Shown here piece after piece: positions 45,276 to 56,327 of a stretch of DNA of 64,000 nucleotides (position 1 is its first letter; every line of letters starts with the position of its first letter). Below the pieces are notes generated by a model that made no database searches, was not told where the DNA came from, and saw only the letters and a list, made by a program, of their open reading frames with translations. This stretch comes from Siphonodentalium dalli (Eukaryota; Mollusca; Scaphopoda; Gadilida; Siphonodentaliidae): contig CP136064.1 of the NCBI GenBank assembly GCA_032622095.1, forward strand, positions 217,202,205 through 217,266,204, written 5' to 3'. The translations under genes were made by a program, and so were the position numbers.

Positions 45276-45760
45276 TGAAGAGTTTAATTAACACGATTCA
45301 GTAAATGCTTTTTCAAGTCAGAACATCACCGAAATTCTCAATTAATACAGATATATGTGTGAAAAGACAATCATAATTATATATTAAATTCATAAATATA
45401 AGTTTGAAAATCACCAAAAATTTAATTGAGGTCCGTATGCGCCGGGGTCCATATAAGCCAGAGTCAGTATCAGCCGGTGGTCCATAAAAGCCAGGGTCCA
45501 TAAGAGCCAGGGTCCGTAAGAGCCAGGGTCCGTATAAGACGCATATCAGTTACATTGGCAGTTTTGTCGACTTCAGACTGCTATATCACCATCTGGCATC
45601 TGGCAATATATATGCATGCATCATTGAATGATGAATCCAATAGTAGGCCCGAATGATATAATATTTCAAACTATTTTCTATTCCCTTCTACAGGTTATAT
45701 TGACAAATTCCAACAATGTCTGAGAATGAGTCGTGTCGAAATAAACAATTTATACTTTAA

Positions 45761-45870
45761 CTCTTTCAATACTGAACGGATTCTCCCATTCAGTTATATG
45801 AAAGCATTCATTGGAATAGTCTATTCCACATTGAGAGGCCCGGGTGTTCTGATAATATAACAACCATGCT
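45761..45870. mobile_element. P2 MITE, 5' fragment
   Basis: It starts TAACTCTTTCAATACTGAAC with the following CTCCCATTCAGTTATATGAA, then diverges. Confidence 0.6.
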
Positions 45871-46293
45871 GAGTCCTTGCGAATATATATACCGGTACCA
45901 ATAAGGGCAATGTGGTTTATTTCTTTGTGATTCACAGTGAAGTTGTGCTTGACATATACGCCCATGCTTGCGGCTCAGCCATTTGCTAATTCCGCCGGCG
46001 GAGATTGTGGCTGGCGTAGAGATAATATGGCTGGCGGCGGCTTGTGGCCAATATGGCTGGCGGCAGCGGCGTGCGATGGCGGCTTCGGGCTCTAACATGT
46101 AGCTACATGTATATGCACATTTAATTACTCATAACAAAGTTTACAGAGATAATATATGTTTTATATGTGGTATGATAATATGAATATTCAAACTAGCTCT
46201 TAAACCTCTTTTGTTGGTGCTATTTTGTAAGCCCATTAATATTGACATAAGCTCGTAAACCATATATTGGTAGCCCATAACACACAATGTTGG
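45871..46293. other. Intronic DNA with a GGCGG-rich patch
   Basis: TGGCTGGCGGCGGCTTGTGG and related short repeats occur at 45995-46080. There is no gene support. Confidence 0.35.
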
Positions 46294-46510
46294 TATAGTA
46301 ATGCCCTAAGTAATCGACTCCTTAACCACAGCAAAATTATGGGTAACTTTTCAGGATTTAGTCGGAAATATGGCTTGTTGCCATTTATCGGAAAGCTCTC
46401 GCCGAGAGCTTTCTGATGAATGGCAACAAGCCATATTTTCGACTAAATCCTGAAAAGTTACCCATAATTCTGCTTTGGTTAAGGAGTCGATTACTTTGGG
46501 CATTACTGTA
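46294..46510. mobile_element. Palindromic Tc1/mariner-type MITE (family P1)
   Basis: Complete copy from TATAGTAATGCCC to GGGCATTACTGTA, apex AGCTCTCGCCGAGAGCT. Confidence 0.88.
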
Positions 46511-46660
46511 TAGTCGTCTGTCCGTCCTTCCATCCGAGCTGATATCTCAGCCACAGGTTGTCAGATGTCAATAAAATTTGGTATGGATGGTCATCCCTAT
46601 GAGGACAATTAGACGAGTGTTCAATCATTTTATTTGGTTTTCTGTTCTGGAGTTATTACG
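46511..46660 (+). mobile_element. Helentron-like fragment of the 174-bp-array family
   Basis: TCGTCTGTCCGTCCTTCCAT is followed by CTCAGCCACAGGTTGTCAGA and ATTTGGTATGGATGGTCATC, as in 47634-47810 and 47915-49300. It abuts the P1 copy. Confidence 0.5.
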
Positions 46661-47633
46661 TGCGCTCGCGCAACAGTATGGCGATCAGACAGATTCGTAC
46701 GTAGCTTGGTGTCACCCTACTCCGTTTCACTCCATGACGTCACCAAAAACGACGTAAAACCTCGTGGCGTTCTGACATTTTTACTGTGCCGCGTTTTTGC
46801 TATGTTTATTTTATGTGTTGTTTTCGATTATTTGTTTGTTGCTGATATCGCCATTTGTCGGGATTCCCTGTTTCTATATTTAAAACTGGCATGCTCGTAG
46901 TGAGCCTCGATTTCGATTTTTTCTCCCAGGTCAAAATACGTCAGAGTTATGACAAAAATAGATCGACCTACATTTTCTCCATCAGAACTCTACATCAAAG
47001 AGTCTATAGACTCCTTCGGGACCTACATAGACTCCTTCATTTTGGGTATTTTTACTTATAATTGGGAAGTTTTATCATTTTTTGGTTCGTGCGAAGACCT
47101 CTTTTTATCGTGCGGGAAAAGAGAGACATTCAAAACGCGATTTCGTAATTCGACGCAATAGGCTGAACTTATAGCCTAACCTTCAGCCGAGTTCCGGGTC
47201 AAATACGACGAATGACGTAACACAAAACAAAACGCATTTGTTGACACAAACACCGTTTGAAGAGTTTATTATTACATAAAATGATCGTTATTGATTAATT
47301 ATTGATATTTATTGTTGCATATTGGCTGCTATCAATATTTATACAAATGGTATTAATTAATTCTTATAATTGCTCCTTTGGTCAACTTTGACTATCGGAA
47401 AATGAAAATGAAAATATGCCGCTAAAAAAAATGTAATCGATATTAAAGTCTCATCCTTTCGGCAACATGGAATTGGTTTTAATTACTTAAATGATTAATA
47501 TAGTAATTTGCCTTTTATCTGTGATGAAATGAGAAATGGTAATTGTCTTTTTTTGCTAACATTAAATTAAATTAAATAAATTAAGTAAAATACAGTGAAA
47601 TTATTTTTTAAATTATTGTTTATTACATTTTTG
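46661..47633. other. GC-richer segment with CRE sites and unassigned ORFs
   Basis: CATGACGTCACC (46734-46745) contains a full CRE, and GAATGACGTAAC is at 47210. Frames at 46634-46900 and 46949-47161 look partly coding (the second begins MTKIDRPTFSPSELYIKESI) but match no family I know. It lies between two copies of the same Helentron-like sequence, so it may be a larger element's interior. Confidence 0.3.
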
Positions 47634-47810
47634 CGCACGTTGGCATCTCTCTGAGTGCATTCTAGTTCATCTAGCGTCTGTCCGTCCCTCAGTCCGAGCA
47701 GTCTGTATCTCAACCACCGGTTGTCGGATCTCAATGAAATTTGGTATGGATGTTCACTTTTATGAGGACATGCAATGGAGTGTTCAATCATTTTGTTCAG
47801 GTTTTTAATC
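47634..47810 (+). mobile_element. Helentron-like fragment
   Basis: GCGTCTGTCCGTCCCTCAGT is followed by one 174-bp-type unit (CTCAATGAAATTTGGTATGG...). It has the same structure as 46511-46660. Confidence 0.5.
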
Positions 47811-47914
47811 AGTCAAGGTTGATAATAGGTTGTTCAAGGCATAAATATTATATCTACATGAAATTAATAACCAGCCTTACCATACTATTGTATACCACCT
47901 GTAACATATACTAA

Positions 47915-49300
47915 TTATACCCCATTTAAAAAAAAAAAAGGGGGGTATACTGTTTTGCACCCGTCCGTCCGTGCGTCCGTCCATACGTCCGTCCGATGTC
48001 TGTTCATGTCATAACTTGAACAATAGCGCTCGGATCTCAATGAAATTAGGTATGGATGTTCACTACTATGAGGACATTAAATAGAGGTTTCCATCGTTTT
48101 GTTCGGATTTTCCATTCTAGAGTTATTCATCTTTGTTTATCTGGAAATAGTGGCTTTTTGGTCCGTCTGGTGTCTGTTCATGTCGTAACTTCAACAGTTG
48201 TGCTGGAATCTCAACCAAATTTGGTGTGGATGTTCACAACTATGAGGACATTAAATAGAGTGTTCCATCGTTTTGTTCGGATTTTCCATTCTAGAGTTAT
48301 TCATCTTTGTTTATCTTGAAATGTTGGATTTTTGGTCCGTCTTGTGTCTGTTCATGTCATAACTTGAACAGTAGTGCTCGTATCACCATGAAATTTGGTA
48401 TGGATGTTGACTACTATGAGGGCATTCAATGGAGGGTTCCATCGTTTTGTTCGGATTTTCCATTCTAGAGTTATTCATCTTTGTTTATCTGGAAATGTTG
48501 GCTTTTTGGTCTGTCTGGTGTCTGTTCATGTCGTAATTTCAACAGTTGTGCTGGGATCTCAATGAAATTTGGTATGGACGTTCACTACTATGAGGACATT
48601 AAAAAGACGGTCCCTCGTTTTGTTCGGATTTTCCATTCTAGAGTTATACATCTTTGTTCATCTGGAAATGTTGGCTGTTTGGTCTGTCTGGTGTCTGTTC
48701 GTGTCGTAACTTCAACAGTTGTGCTGGGATCTCAATGGAATTTGGTGTGGATGTTCAGTACTATAAGGAAATTAAAAAGAGGGTTCCATCGTTTTGCACC
48801 GCTCTTCCTTTCTAGAGTTATTCATCTTTGTTCATCTGGAAATGTTGGCTTTTTGGTCCGTCTGGTGTCTGTTCATGTTGTAACTTCAACAATTGTGCTG
48901 GGATCTCGATGGAATTTGGTATGGATGTTCACTGCTATGAGGATATTCAATAGGGGGTTCCATTGTTCTGTTATGCTTTTCCATTCCAGAGTTATTCATC
49001 TTTGTTTATCTGGAAATGTTGGTTGTTTGGTCCATCCGATGTCTGTTCAGCTCATAACTTGAACAGTAATGCTCGGAACTCGATGAAATTTTGTATGGAT
49101 GTTCACCACTATGAGGACATTTAATGGTACATTCAAATGTTTGTTATGGTTTTTTGTTCTGTAGTTATTCATCTTTGTTTTTATGAAAATGCTGATTTCT
49201 GGGTCCATATGTCTGAGTATAGCCATCATAAGTTATAGATGTGCCCACACTAGGCGGTATGCCATGAGGGGGTATGCACCGGACGACAGTCCATCTCTTG
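47915..49300 (+). mobile_element. Helentron-like element with seven 174-bp tandem units
   Basis: The 5' hairpin is TACCCC(ATTT)AAAA...GGGGGGTA, followed by CGTCCGTCCGTGCGTCCGTC. Seven tandem units follow, each starting TGTCTGTTCATGTC; measured starts (TGTTCA) at 48001, 48175, 48349, 48523, 48696, 48870 and 49044 give a period of 173-174. The 3' end is the hairpin GGACGACAGTCC and CTCTTG. Because 174 is a multiple of three, a 193-codon frame stays open (48481-49062) but it is not a gene. A second copy at 58049-59254 has six units. Confidence 0.72.
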
Positions 49301-49440
49301 TTATAAATGTATCTACCAATTAATCTGTGATTAGTTTAAATTTTTTTAGATCATTGACTTGAACTCTCTGTCGATAATAGTTACATGTAACTCTCTGTAG
49401 ATAATAGTTACATGTAATGATGTATAGTTTCAGTCTGTAT

Positions 49441-49727
49441 AACCCTTTCATTACTCAATATATTCTCCCACACAGTTATTAAAGTATACCCTGGACTGGT
49501 CTATTATTTACCTGGTGTTATTTTGCAACAACAAACGAGTAAAGTATTGTCAACTGATTGAGGGTTTTTCAGAAAACAACAGATAATGCAAGTTTAGAAG
49601 TAGTCTTAGTTATTGCAGGGGAATGTTCAGATAATAAGATCAACAAACCACCTGTTGAACTTATTATCTGAACACTTCCTATGGGAACTAATCGTTATTG
49701 AGCATTTAGTAAAGAAAGTTTTAAGTA
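49441..49727. mobile_element. P2 MITE
   Basis: It runs from AACCCTTTCATTACTCAATA to GCATTTAGTAAAGAAAGTTTTAA, with the inverted pair AGATAATAAGATCAAC / GTTGAACTTATTATCT. Confidence 0.75.
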
Positions 49728-50444
49728 GTGTTCGGATGAGTACGTTGTGTATGTTGCATTGAAATTGGATTCAGGCCTGCAGGTTTCAAATTTTGTGTAA
49801 CCTATTTTTCGTTTGCCTGGTATGTGCTTAGGTAACCCATACCATAGGTTAGCGAGTTACACAAACTGTTATAATCACTACAACTAGTATTATTAACTAC
49901 AGATGGGCAACTCATTGAACAACCATAATAAATTTGAAGCTCTCATTTTGAGACTTGATAGAGCAAACATTAAGGTGAGAATTAGTTATCGCGAAACCTG
50001 CATTTATAAAACTTTGGCACGACCTTTTTTTCGTTCTTGGCATTTTCATTTTAGATAACCTGCAGGTGAACTGAATGGTTGTTTGCCTCAAGGCCTGCTG
50101 GATAACTGACAATAACACTAAGGCGTTCAGATGGCTGTGATATGTCCGTTACATTTTATACGTTAATGCAATTAACAGAGAGATTATATTTTCGACGCAA
50201 CATAAGGCATACATTTTATGGCGTGTGTCATGACGTTTCTTGTTTTCAATCAAATCACTAAAAGATGGCGACTGTCTTCAAAGCAAAGGAAAATTTACTT
50301 GCATTGATGTCAATAAAGTGTTAGATGTTGGGAGTAGAATTAATTTATTACAGATAGAGTGCATTTATTCCAATATCGAAACTTAGTGCTGCAATTATTA
50401 ATCGGAAGCTATGTGTTATAACGCACCTGTGTGAGTGGTTTAAC
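49728..50444. other. Intron sequence, no exon seen
   Basis: It includes a short hairpin around 49822-49875 (TTGTGTAACC.../...GTTACACAA) and repeated CCTGCAGG phrases. No coding exon is supportable. Confidence 0.4.
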
Positions 50445-50845
50445 CAGGGTTCGCGCTGCCACTTGCCAAATTTGCCAATGGCAAAAATAATTCACATTTG
50501 GCAAAAAATATTTTCATTTGGCAAAAGTTTTGGCAAGTCACTTTTTAATTCCTCAAGAAAGTTGAAAAATATTGGTCAATCAATACCATTTCATATTGTA
50601 CGGTGATTGGATTATTATTGTATGATAACCACAATAGAGATACCAGTATAATTAATTATTAACTACTGTTTTTCTATTGATATCAAAAGTCATTTAAACC
50701 GCGAGTGTCCAAACATAAAACTTAAGGTTGCAGAAAATGATACTATCAGTGATATCATTTGGCAAATGCTAAAATAATTTGGCAAGAAATATTTTCGTTT
50801 GGCAAATTATTTGGCAAAGTAAATTTTGGTCCAGCGCAGACCCTG
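50445..50845. mobile_element. hAT MITE with perfect 8-bp target duplication
   Basis: The ends are CAGGGTTCGCGCTG and CAGCGCAGACCCTG (complement CAGGGTCTGCGCTG), flanked by GGTTTAAC on both sides (50437-50444, 50846-50853). The interior has at least six ATTTGGCAAA motifs near both ends, acting as subterminal repeats. It lies 84 bp upstream of shark exon 2, so it could affect the intron's 3' end. Confidence 0.88.
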
Positions 50846-50929
50846 GGTTTAACACAGACAATGGATCGTATCAACGCAACATACGGACCTTCGCAATGGA
50901 TGGCTGATACTAAGTTCAAATCTTTTCAG

Positions 50930-51100
50930 AAATTCAAAAAAGAGAAAATGCTGAAGGCCTTTTCCTTATCAGGGGCAAGGAAAAGGACACATCCTTGCAG
51001 TTTGCATTATCCTTCGTATTCAACAATGCAATAATCCATTACCAAATCAAAGAGAAGTATGATGGTCATTACTGCATCGACCAACAACAAGAGAAATTAG
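50930..51100 (+). CDS. shark: Shark-type kinase, exon 2 (core of N-terminal SH2)
   Basis: The exon encodes residues 88-145, the core of the SH2 domain: AEGLFLIRG with the phosphotyrosine-binding arginine of the FLVR motif, then LQFALSFVFNNAIIHYQI (beta C-D with the conserved His-Tyr) and GHYCID. The acceptor is AATCTTTTCAG|AA and the donor TTAG|GTATCC, both phase 1. The reading frame was recovered by translation rather than from an ATG. Spacing from the HATD segment of exon 1 to FLIR is that of a canonical SH2 domain, so no exon is missing between them. The SH2 is expected to bind phosphotyrosine partners, as in fly Shark recruitment to Draper-like receptors (family knowledge). Confidence 0.88.
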
Positions 51101-51572
51101 GTATCCAAATTTTTATTATCTTTTTCCTTTCAAAGTATTCATAAGATCTATATTTTCTTATAACCAACAATATTCACTTCCAATTAGTTCATGAATAATT
51201 GATTTATTGTATACTGAATGATTTGATAATGCCTGGTTTTCTGTGTAACAAAATTTCCTATAATTTTCTGGCTATCTCTACCATGACAATCATGAAGATA
51301 TTGTATGAATGGCAGTCTCTTGAACCAAGGAAAATATATTGATATATAAGCTGACATGGTTATTGTCTCAAGGCGCTGCTGATAACATAGCTATCTTTTC
51401 AAATCATATTGTTCTATAATTTGCTTTTACATTTGCAAGAATAATGGCAGTGCCATTTGTTTCTTGAAGTAGTGCATTAATTGTCAAGTTTGATATTGAT
51501 TATGGTCAGGTGTTTGTTGCAGTTGTCAACATTTGTCAGTTCTGCAACTTGCATGCACTGTTCACATTTCAG

Positions 51573-51716
51573 GCATCGATACTCTTGTGAAATATTACCA
51601 GAAAGAGAAGAATGGCTTGCCTTGTGTCCTCACTGACTTCTGTCCTGGGAATCCTCCACCTCATAACTGTCGAAAAAAGGGACGCACTTCACTTTTACAC
51701 ATAGTTACAGAAAAAG
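51573..51716 (+). CDS. shark: Shark-type kinase, exon 3 (SH2 end and first ankyrin repeat)
   Basis: It encodes IDTLVKYYQKEKNGLPCVL, the end of an SH2 domain (alpha B and the LP-C-L strand), a short linker with NPPPHNCRKKG, then the start of the first ankyrin repeat, TSLLHIVTEKG. The linker's PPHN-R-x-x-G signature is the diagnostic Shark junction between SH2 and ankyrin repeats. The acceptor is CACATTTCAG|GC and the donor AAAG|GTAATT, both phase 1. Length 144 nt. Confidence 0.92.
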
Positions 51717-54392
51717 GTAATTCTTTTGCAGAGAAAACTTATGAAGGTCTATTGGTAGTATCAACAGGAGGTCACAAAACAAAATACATTAAACATCAAA
51801 TAATGTACATATAACTTTCTTTGAAAACATATATGAGTATGCTCAGTAATTATTTATAACAACAATGGCTTCATTTTTGTATGATCACATCATAGACAAT
51901 TTCTGAGGATCTCATTTCTCAGTCGGTGTATTGTTGGATAACAATCAGTTTGAAGTCGCACATGGTTACTTATAAAAACATTGATGATTACCTGCTATTA
52001 CGGCATCCTTTCTCAATCAATTGACAATACTTTACCCATTGCAAAATAACACCATGTCAAAATAGTAGGCAAATCAGTGTTTATTTACGTTGGTACATAT
52101 GATACCGCCTAAACCTATAAGAAGTTTTTGCAGCTCTCATTGGCCCACTTTTGCAGTATCAATTATCTCATATAAGTCAATTTAGAAATTAATCAGTTAT
52201 TTTTTGGGCACATAAATTATTTATTTATTTGCCAAAGTTTTGTTATTGTTATATTTTTGTTTTAGTTTCGATAGTCATTTTTCAATTTGGCCAAAATTTC
52301 TGAAAAAAATTCAAGAAATCGGCAATGACGAAAGGAATATTCTGGCCAGCCCGAGCCCTTATACTTTCTGTCAGTTTTCAAGATGTGAAGAAGTGATGTA
52401 ATACTTGATATGTTATTTATTCATCAGGGGATTGTCTATAAAAATGTGGTTCTTTATCGTTTCATCGTTTGCTGGTGCAGGTGCCATAACTCTATCTTAT
52501 ATCTATCATTACATAGATCGCTATTGAGTTATCTCACAGGTAGTGCTCTCAGCGGCGCCGGTGCATTTGTATGCTAAATCAGTTCTTAATCGTATGGATA
52601 TTTCACCATCGCGACCCTGGGACAATGTGCTATATAAATTATTTTTTTACGCAAGATAACATTCAACGACTAGATGTCCTTATTAACAACTGTGCAAGGC
52701 TGATGTGCAACAAACTAAAATACGACAGAATAACACACACTCTGATCAAAGAGCACATTATGACTTTCAGCTTCCATGTTCAATTTAAATGTGCAGTGAC
52801 TGTCTATAACTCTATCCGCCAAGTAAATCCGTCATATATATCATAAATGTTTGTGGTCAATGCATGAGAGGTCGGAGCTCGGACTCGCGCTATATCCTGC
52901 AACCAGAACATTAAAACTGTAAATAAGCTTCATAACAACTACGGACGCCGATCGTTCCAGGAGGTAGCTACATCTGTTTGGAACAGACTGCCCCTAAAAA
53001 TTTGATGTTGTGACTCTTTGTCAGCTTTCAAGCGAGATCTGAAAACACACCTTTTCCGTATGTGCTTCAAATTACAACAGACAAATAAAAAACAGTAGAG
53101 TAGCCTTGGTCAGCTAGGGTGTTCCAGGCTATACCAGGTAAAAGCTAACGTCATGTCATGCGCACTCTTATTCCAAGAATCATTAAATGACCTGGAATCA
53201 CAACCGAAGAAGTCCCGTAAGCACGTTAGTGAGTAGCCTTGGTCAGCTAGGGTGTTCCAGGCTATACCAGGTGAAAGCTAACGTCAGCGCATCAACCAAG
53301 GAAAATACCAGCTGAACTTAACTCGTGTACATATGTGTTTGATAACTGTTTTTATTTTTATCTTAAAATACCCACAAAAAAAAAAAAATACTAATGCAAA
53401 TACTCTTTGTTGATAATAATCTATCTTTTATACTGTTTGGATCACTAATTAAGCACCTTAGTCTCATCAATATTTTTCGTTTCAATTTTACTCGTTCCCG
53501 ATCTTTCCACATTTTACCCCCTTTTCATGTTATTTTTAGCTTGTTACCCGTTCGCCATTTTACCACCTTTTTTAGCATGTTACCACCCCCAATTTACCAG
53601 TAACTTTTAAATATTTTTTCGATTTGTAATTTTATGCGCTTTTGTATTTCTTAGTAACGTCTCACTTATAGTTCTACTTTTTTGTTGATGTCCATAATTA
53701 TGTCTTATATTTGCAATTGTATTTTATGTTTAACATGTCAAGCATTTTAGAGCACTTCGGCGGATTTTACGCTAAACAAAACTGTTATTTATTTATTTAT
53801 TTACATTGCCTTTACTACGGTTGAGAATTAGGTTAAGTTTGCGTATTTTCTAGTTAATGTTTTTAGTATATAATTTTATCCATTCGCTATTTACTATTAT
53901 TTTAGGATGTGTGCCATGTTTGTATTGTAAGCGCATTGAAATTAATTTATTGTATAATGCGCTCTAAATGTATCTATAATAATAATAATAATATCTCAGG
54001 CCATCTTTAATCGATGATCCTGAAATTTTGTGTGTCATATTCTAAGATGTGTCTCTTCATATGGTCCTAATTTGGGATAAATTGGATGGAGGAGTGAAAA
54101 GTTATAAACGCGCCAATAGCTTGACAGAGTTACAAACAGAGTCTGTATTACAGACACACACAAACACTTGGCTTTTGTATAGATAGATTATAGTTGTCTG
54201 GAAATTCTCCTAACTCCGTTTGCTCAACATTAGTGTTCCTCACTTCAAAATTAAGTGGGCTTATGTAGTTACATACTGTTCAAAATTTATATGGCAATAT
54301 TAAAATGAAAGTTGGAACAGTGTGTGTGGCTTTAAAAGAACATCATATGAATTTATTTTATTGTTAACTATTATACCTTTCTTTATTTACAG
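51717..54392 (+). other. shark intron 3
   Basis: Phase 1, 2.68 kb. 51717-52559 shows nothing recognisable; the rest holds a LINE tail (52560-53995). Confidence 0.7.
52560..53995 (+). pseudogene. 3' end of a LINE: reverse-transcriptase ORF tail and 3' UTR
   Basis: The frame contains DNIQRLDVLINNCARLMC and RVNPSYIS-type text, then out of frame RSFQEVATSVWNRLPLK and SAFKRDLKTHLFRMCF, all typical of the end of LINE ORF2. Stops and frame shifts show it is dead. The 3' UTR has a duplicated ~130-bp unit beginning GTAGCCTTGGTCAGCTAGGG (53099, 53233) and ends GCGCTCTAAATGTATCTATA followed by (ATA)n. Confidence 0.7.
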
Positions 54393-54464
54393 GTGATTCA
54401 GCTCTGATTTTAAAAATATTAACATGTATAAATTGTCCGGATATCAATGCAAAAAATGAAAATG
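54393..54464 (+). CDS. shark: Shark-type kinase, exon 4 (72 nt, ankyrin)
   Basis: It encodes DSALILKILTCINCPDINAK plus NEN, completing one ankyrin repeat (helix 2 and the following D-I-N-A-K-N hairpin). It is a 24-codon phase 1-1 cassette: acceptor TTTATTTACAG|GT, donor AATG|GTAGGT. Skipping would keep the frame and remove exactly one repeat segment. Confidence 0.88.
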
Positions 54465-54531
54465 GTAGGTTTATACATATTCTCTAAAGGCAGAATTATA
54501 ATTTCAGCAAAAACAGCCGTAATTAAATATT

Positions 54532-55316
54532 TAATTATACCCCCCCGCAACGAAGTTAGGGGGGGTATACTGGAGTCAGCTTGTTCGTCCGTCCGTCCGT
54601 CGTCCGTCCGTCCGTGGACACAAATTTGTCGGGAGTTTTTCTCAGTCGTTTTTTTTATCAATTTCCTTGAAACTTGGCACAGACATCAATCACCATGGGA
54701 ACCTGTGCACCTGCGATTATGACGTCTGTCGGACCTTTTTTGGTGGAGTTATCCCCCTTTTTCGACTTAGAAAATTTTCGCAACATGTATACTTTTGTCC
54801 GAGCTTTTATTCCTACATTTTTAGGTCAATTTTTTTCAAACGTGGCACAGATATTTAGTACCATGGGAAATTGTGCACCTGCGATTATGACGTCTGTCCG
54901 ACTTTTTTTGGTGGAGTTACCCCCCTTTTTCGACTTAGAAATGTTTTTGGCAAGATGCATAATTTTGTCCGAGCTTTTATTCCTACATTTTTCGGTCAAT
55001 GTTTTTTAATCTTGGCACTGATATTTAGTACTATGGGAACCTGTGCACCTGCGATTATGACGTCTGTCCGACATTTTTATGTGGAGTTATTCCCCTTTTT
55101 TTACTTAGAATATTTTTCGCAACATGCATAATTTTGTCCAAGCTTTTATTCCAACATTTTTCGGTCAATAGGTTTAAGATTAGGGTTATGGTTGTACACC
55201 TGCAATGGGAACTGTTATTTTATTATTTTAACTAAATGTTTACTGACATGTGAAACATCTTGGTATTTTAAAATCAGGGGGGTATCCGTAGTCCCATTGG
55301 GACAGTCACACCTCTA
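54532..55316 (+). mobile_element. Helentron-like element with ~170-bp internal repeats, in shark intron 4
   Basis: The 5' hairpin is TACCCCCCC...GGGGGGGTATAC, followed by CGTCCGTCCGTCCGTCGTCC. Internal units share GCACCTGCGATTATGACGTC (54707, 54874, 55044). The 3' end is the hairpin GTCCCATTGGGAC followed by CTCTAGTTT. It lies 67 bp after the exon 4 donor. Confidence 0.65.
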
Positions 55317-55704
55317 GTTTTTTTCTGTTTTCAAGTGAATTATACACAGTGCTTAGAAAAATTAATTCTTTCACAGTTTCTTATATGCAATTTTAATTAT
55401 TAAACTATATAAATGTCTCTTATTACTTGAACTTAGATAAAAATTTATTCATCTGTTAGTCTTCTCGTACGAAAACCAGCTAAGATATTTGGATAGCAAA
55501 ATGAAAAACAGCAATATCTTATCTGGTTTTCGTACAAGCAGACTTGACTAGTCATTTGTTTGCTTGAGAAGGCCTTCACATGATAGTTGAAAGCTTGAGT
55601 CTTTTTATTGAAATCTAAATGTGCTATCATGTATTTGATTTGTTGCACAGAAATATATTATGTGGCCTTTTCTTATTCCTTACCTAAAATGCACTGCTTT
55701 GCAG

Positions 55705-55820
55705 GTTCAACTGCTCTCCATATTGCCAGCAAATATGGCTACACTGAAGTAATACAGTTGCTGGTTGACAAAAAAGTTGATATGTCCATCAAGGACGCAG
55801 CAGGAATGACAGCTTTGCAT
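55705..55820 (+). CDS. shark: Shark-type kinase, exon 5 (ankyrin repeats)
   Basis: It encodes G-STALHIASKYGYTEVIQLL-V...DMSIKDAAGMTALH, a textbook ankyrin repeat (TALHIA...GxTEVIQLLV) and the start of the next (MTALH). The acceptor is GCTTTGCAG|GT (phase 1) and the donor GCAT|GTGCGT (phase 0), so the phase changes here. Spliced in order it keeps the frame. Confidence 0.9.
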
Positions 55821-55899
55821 GTGCGTACTGAGTTATATGTTTATTTCTGGAATGATTCGCACAATATCAAAATACTTCATGGGACTTAAGAGAGTTTAT

Positions 55900-56290
55900 A
55901 CATTACTAATCTTTAGTTATCCCTGGTGGTTTCTATCTGTCCAACTGTGCATCTCTCAGTCTGTCCGTGCATTCATAACAACTTTGGAGCTCTTTATATC
56001 TGTCATCATAGTCTCGATTTGATTGATATTTGGTATGCTCACGAACCAGCATGGGTGAAAGGATATCCACATATATCGGGTTTCGTCCATTCATTTTGTT
56101 AATAGTTAAGGCCCTTTGAGTGGAAAATGCATCCATCACTTTTGTTCTCTATATCTCTGTTGTCATAGCTCATGTTTGAACTATCATATGTATACTTATG
56201 GGGCGAACAATATACACATGCAACAGGTTTTGTGCATTCATCTATTTGGAAATTATGGCCCTCAGAAAATTAATAAACAACAGCAAAAAG
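55900..56290 (+). mobile_element. Degenerate Helentron-like sequence related to 1643-2214
   Basis: GATATTTGGTATGCTCACGA, CAGCATGGGTGAAAGGATAT and CGGGTTTCGTCCATTCATTT parallel phrases at 1750-1830. No clear ends were found. Confidence 0.4.
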
Positions 56291-56327
56291 GTCACCTTTG
56301 TGTGGGATATGCAGTGTTGTGCATAGT

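Larger units (their letters stand above)
44554..45547. mobile_element. 1-kb foldback with CTGATACGGACCCTGG arrays, 8-bp target duplication
   Basis: The left arm (44561-44660) has six tandem ~16-bp units of the type GCTGATACGGACCCTG. The right arm (45428-45535) has about six in inverse orientation. AGTTACAT flanks both ends (44546-44553, 45548-45555). The unit shares the core GG-ACC-(C/T)TG and period with the array of the 28979-29382 foldback. The centre holds an 85-codon minus ORF and a 140-bp tandem duplication. Confidence 0.82.
34607..50929 (+). other. shark intron 1 (16.3 kb, transposon-packed)
   Basis: A phase-1 intron from GTACCT (34607) to TTTTCAG (50929). It holds, in order, the MULE-like foldback, the 2.85-kb TCATTGAT-flanked element, the 64-bp satellite, the GGACC-array foldback, P1/P2 MITEs, 174-bp-array Helentron-like sequence and a hAT MITE. 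No exon of the kinase was recognised within it. Confidence 0.7.

Noticed and set aside
46736-46743. CRE as a promoter of a known gene
   Set aside because: The motif is genuine, but with no identified transcript or conserved product it is not called a promoter.
48481-49062. 193-codon ORF, the longest in the window
   Set aside because: It is a tandem 174-bp repeat; the period is divisible by three so the frame stays open. There is no domain, and the same phrase repeats in the translation.
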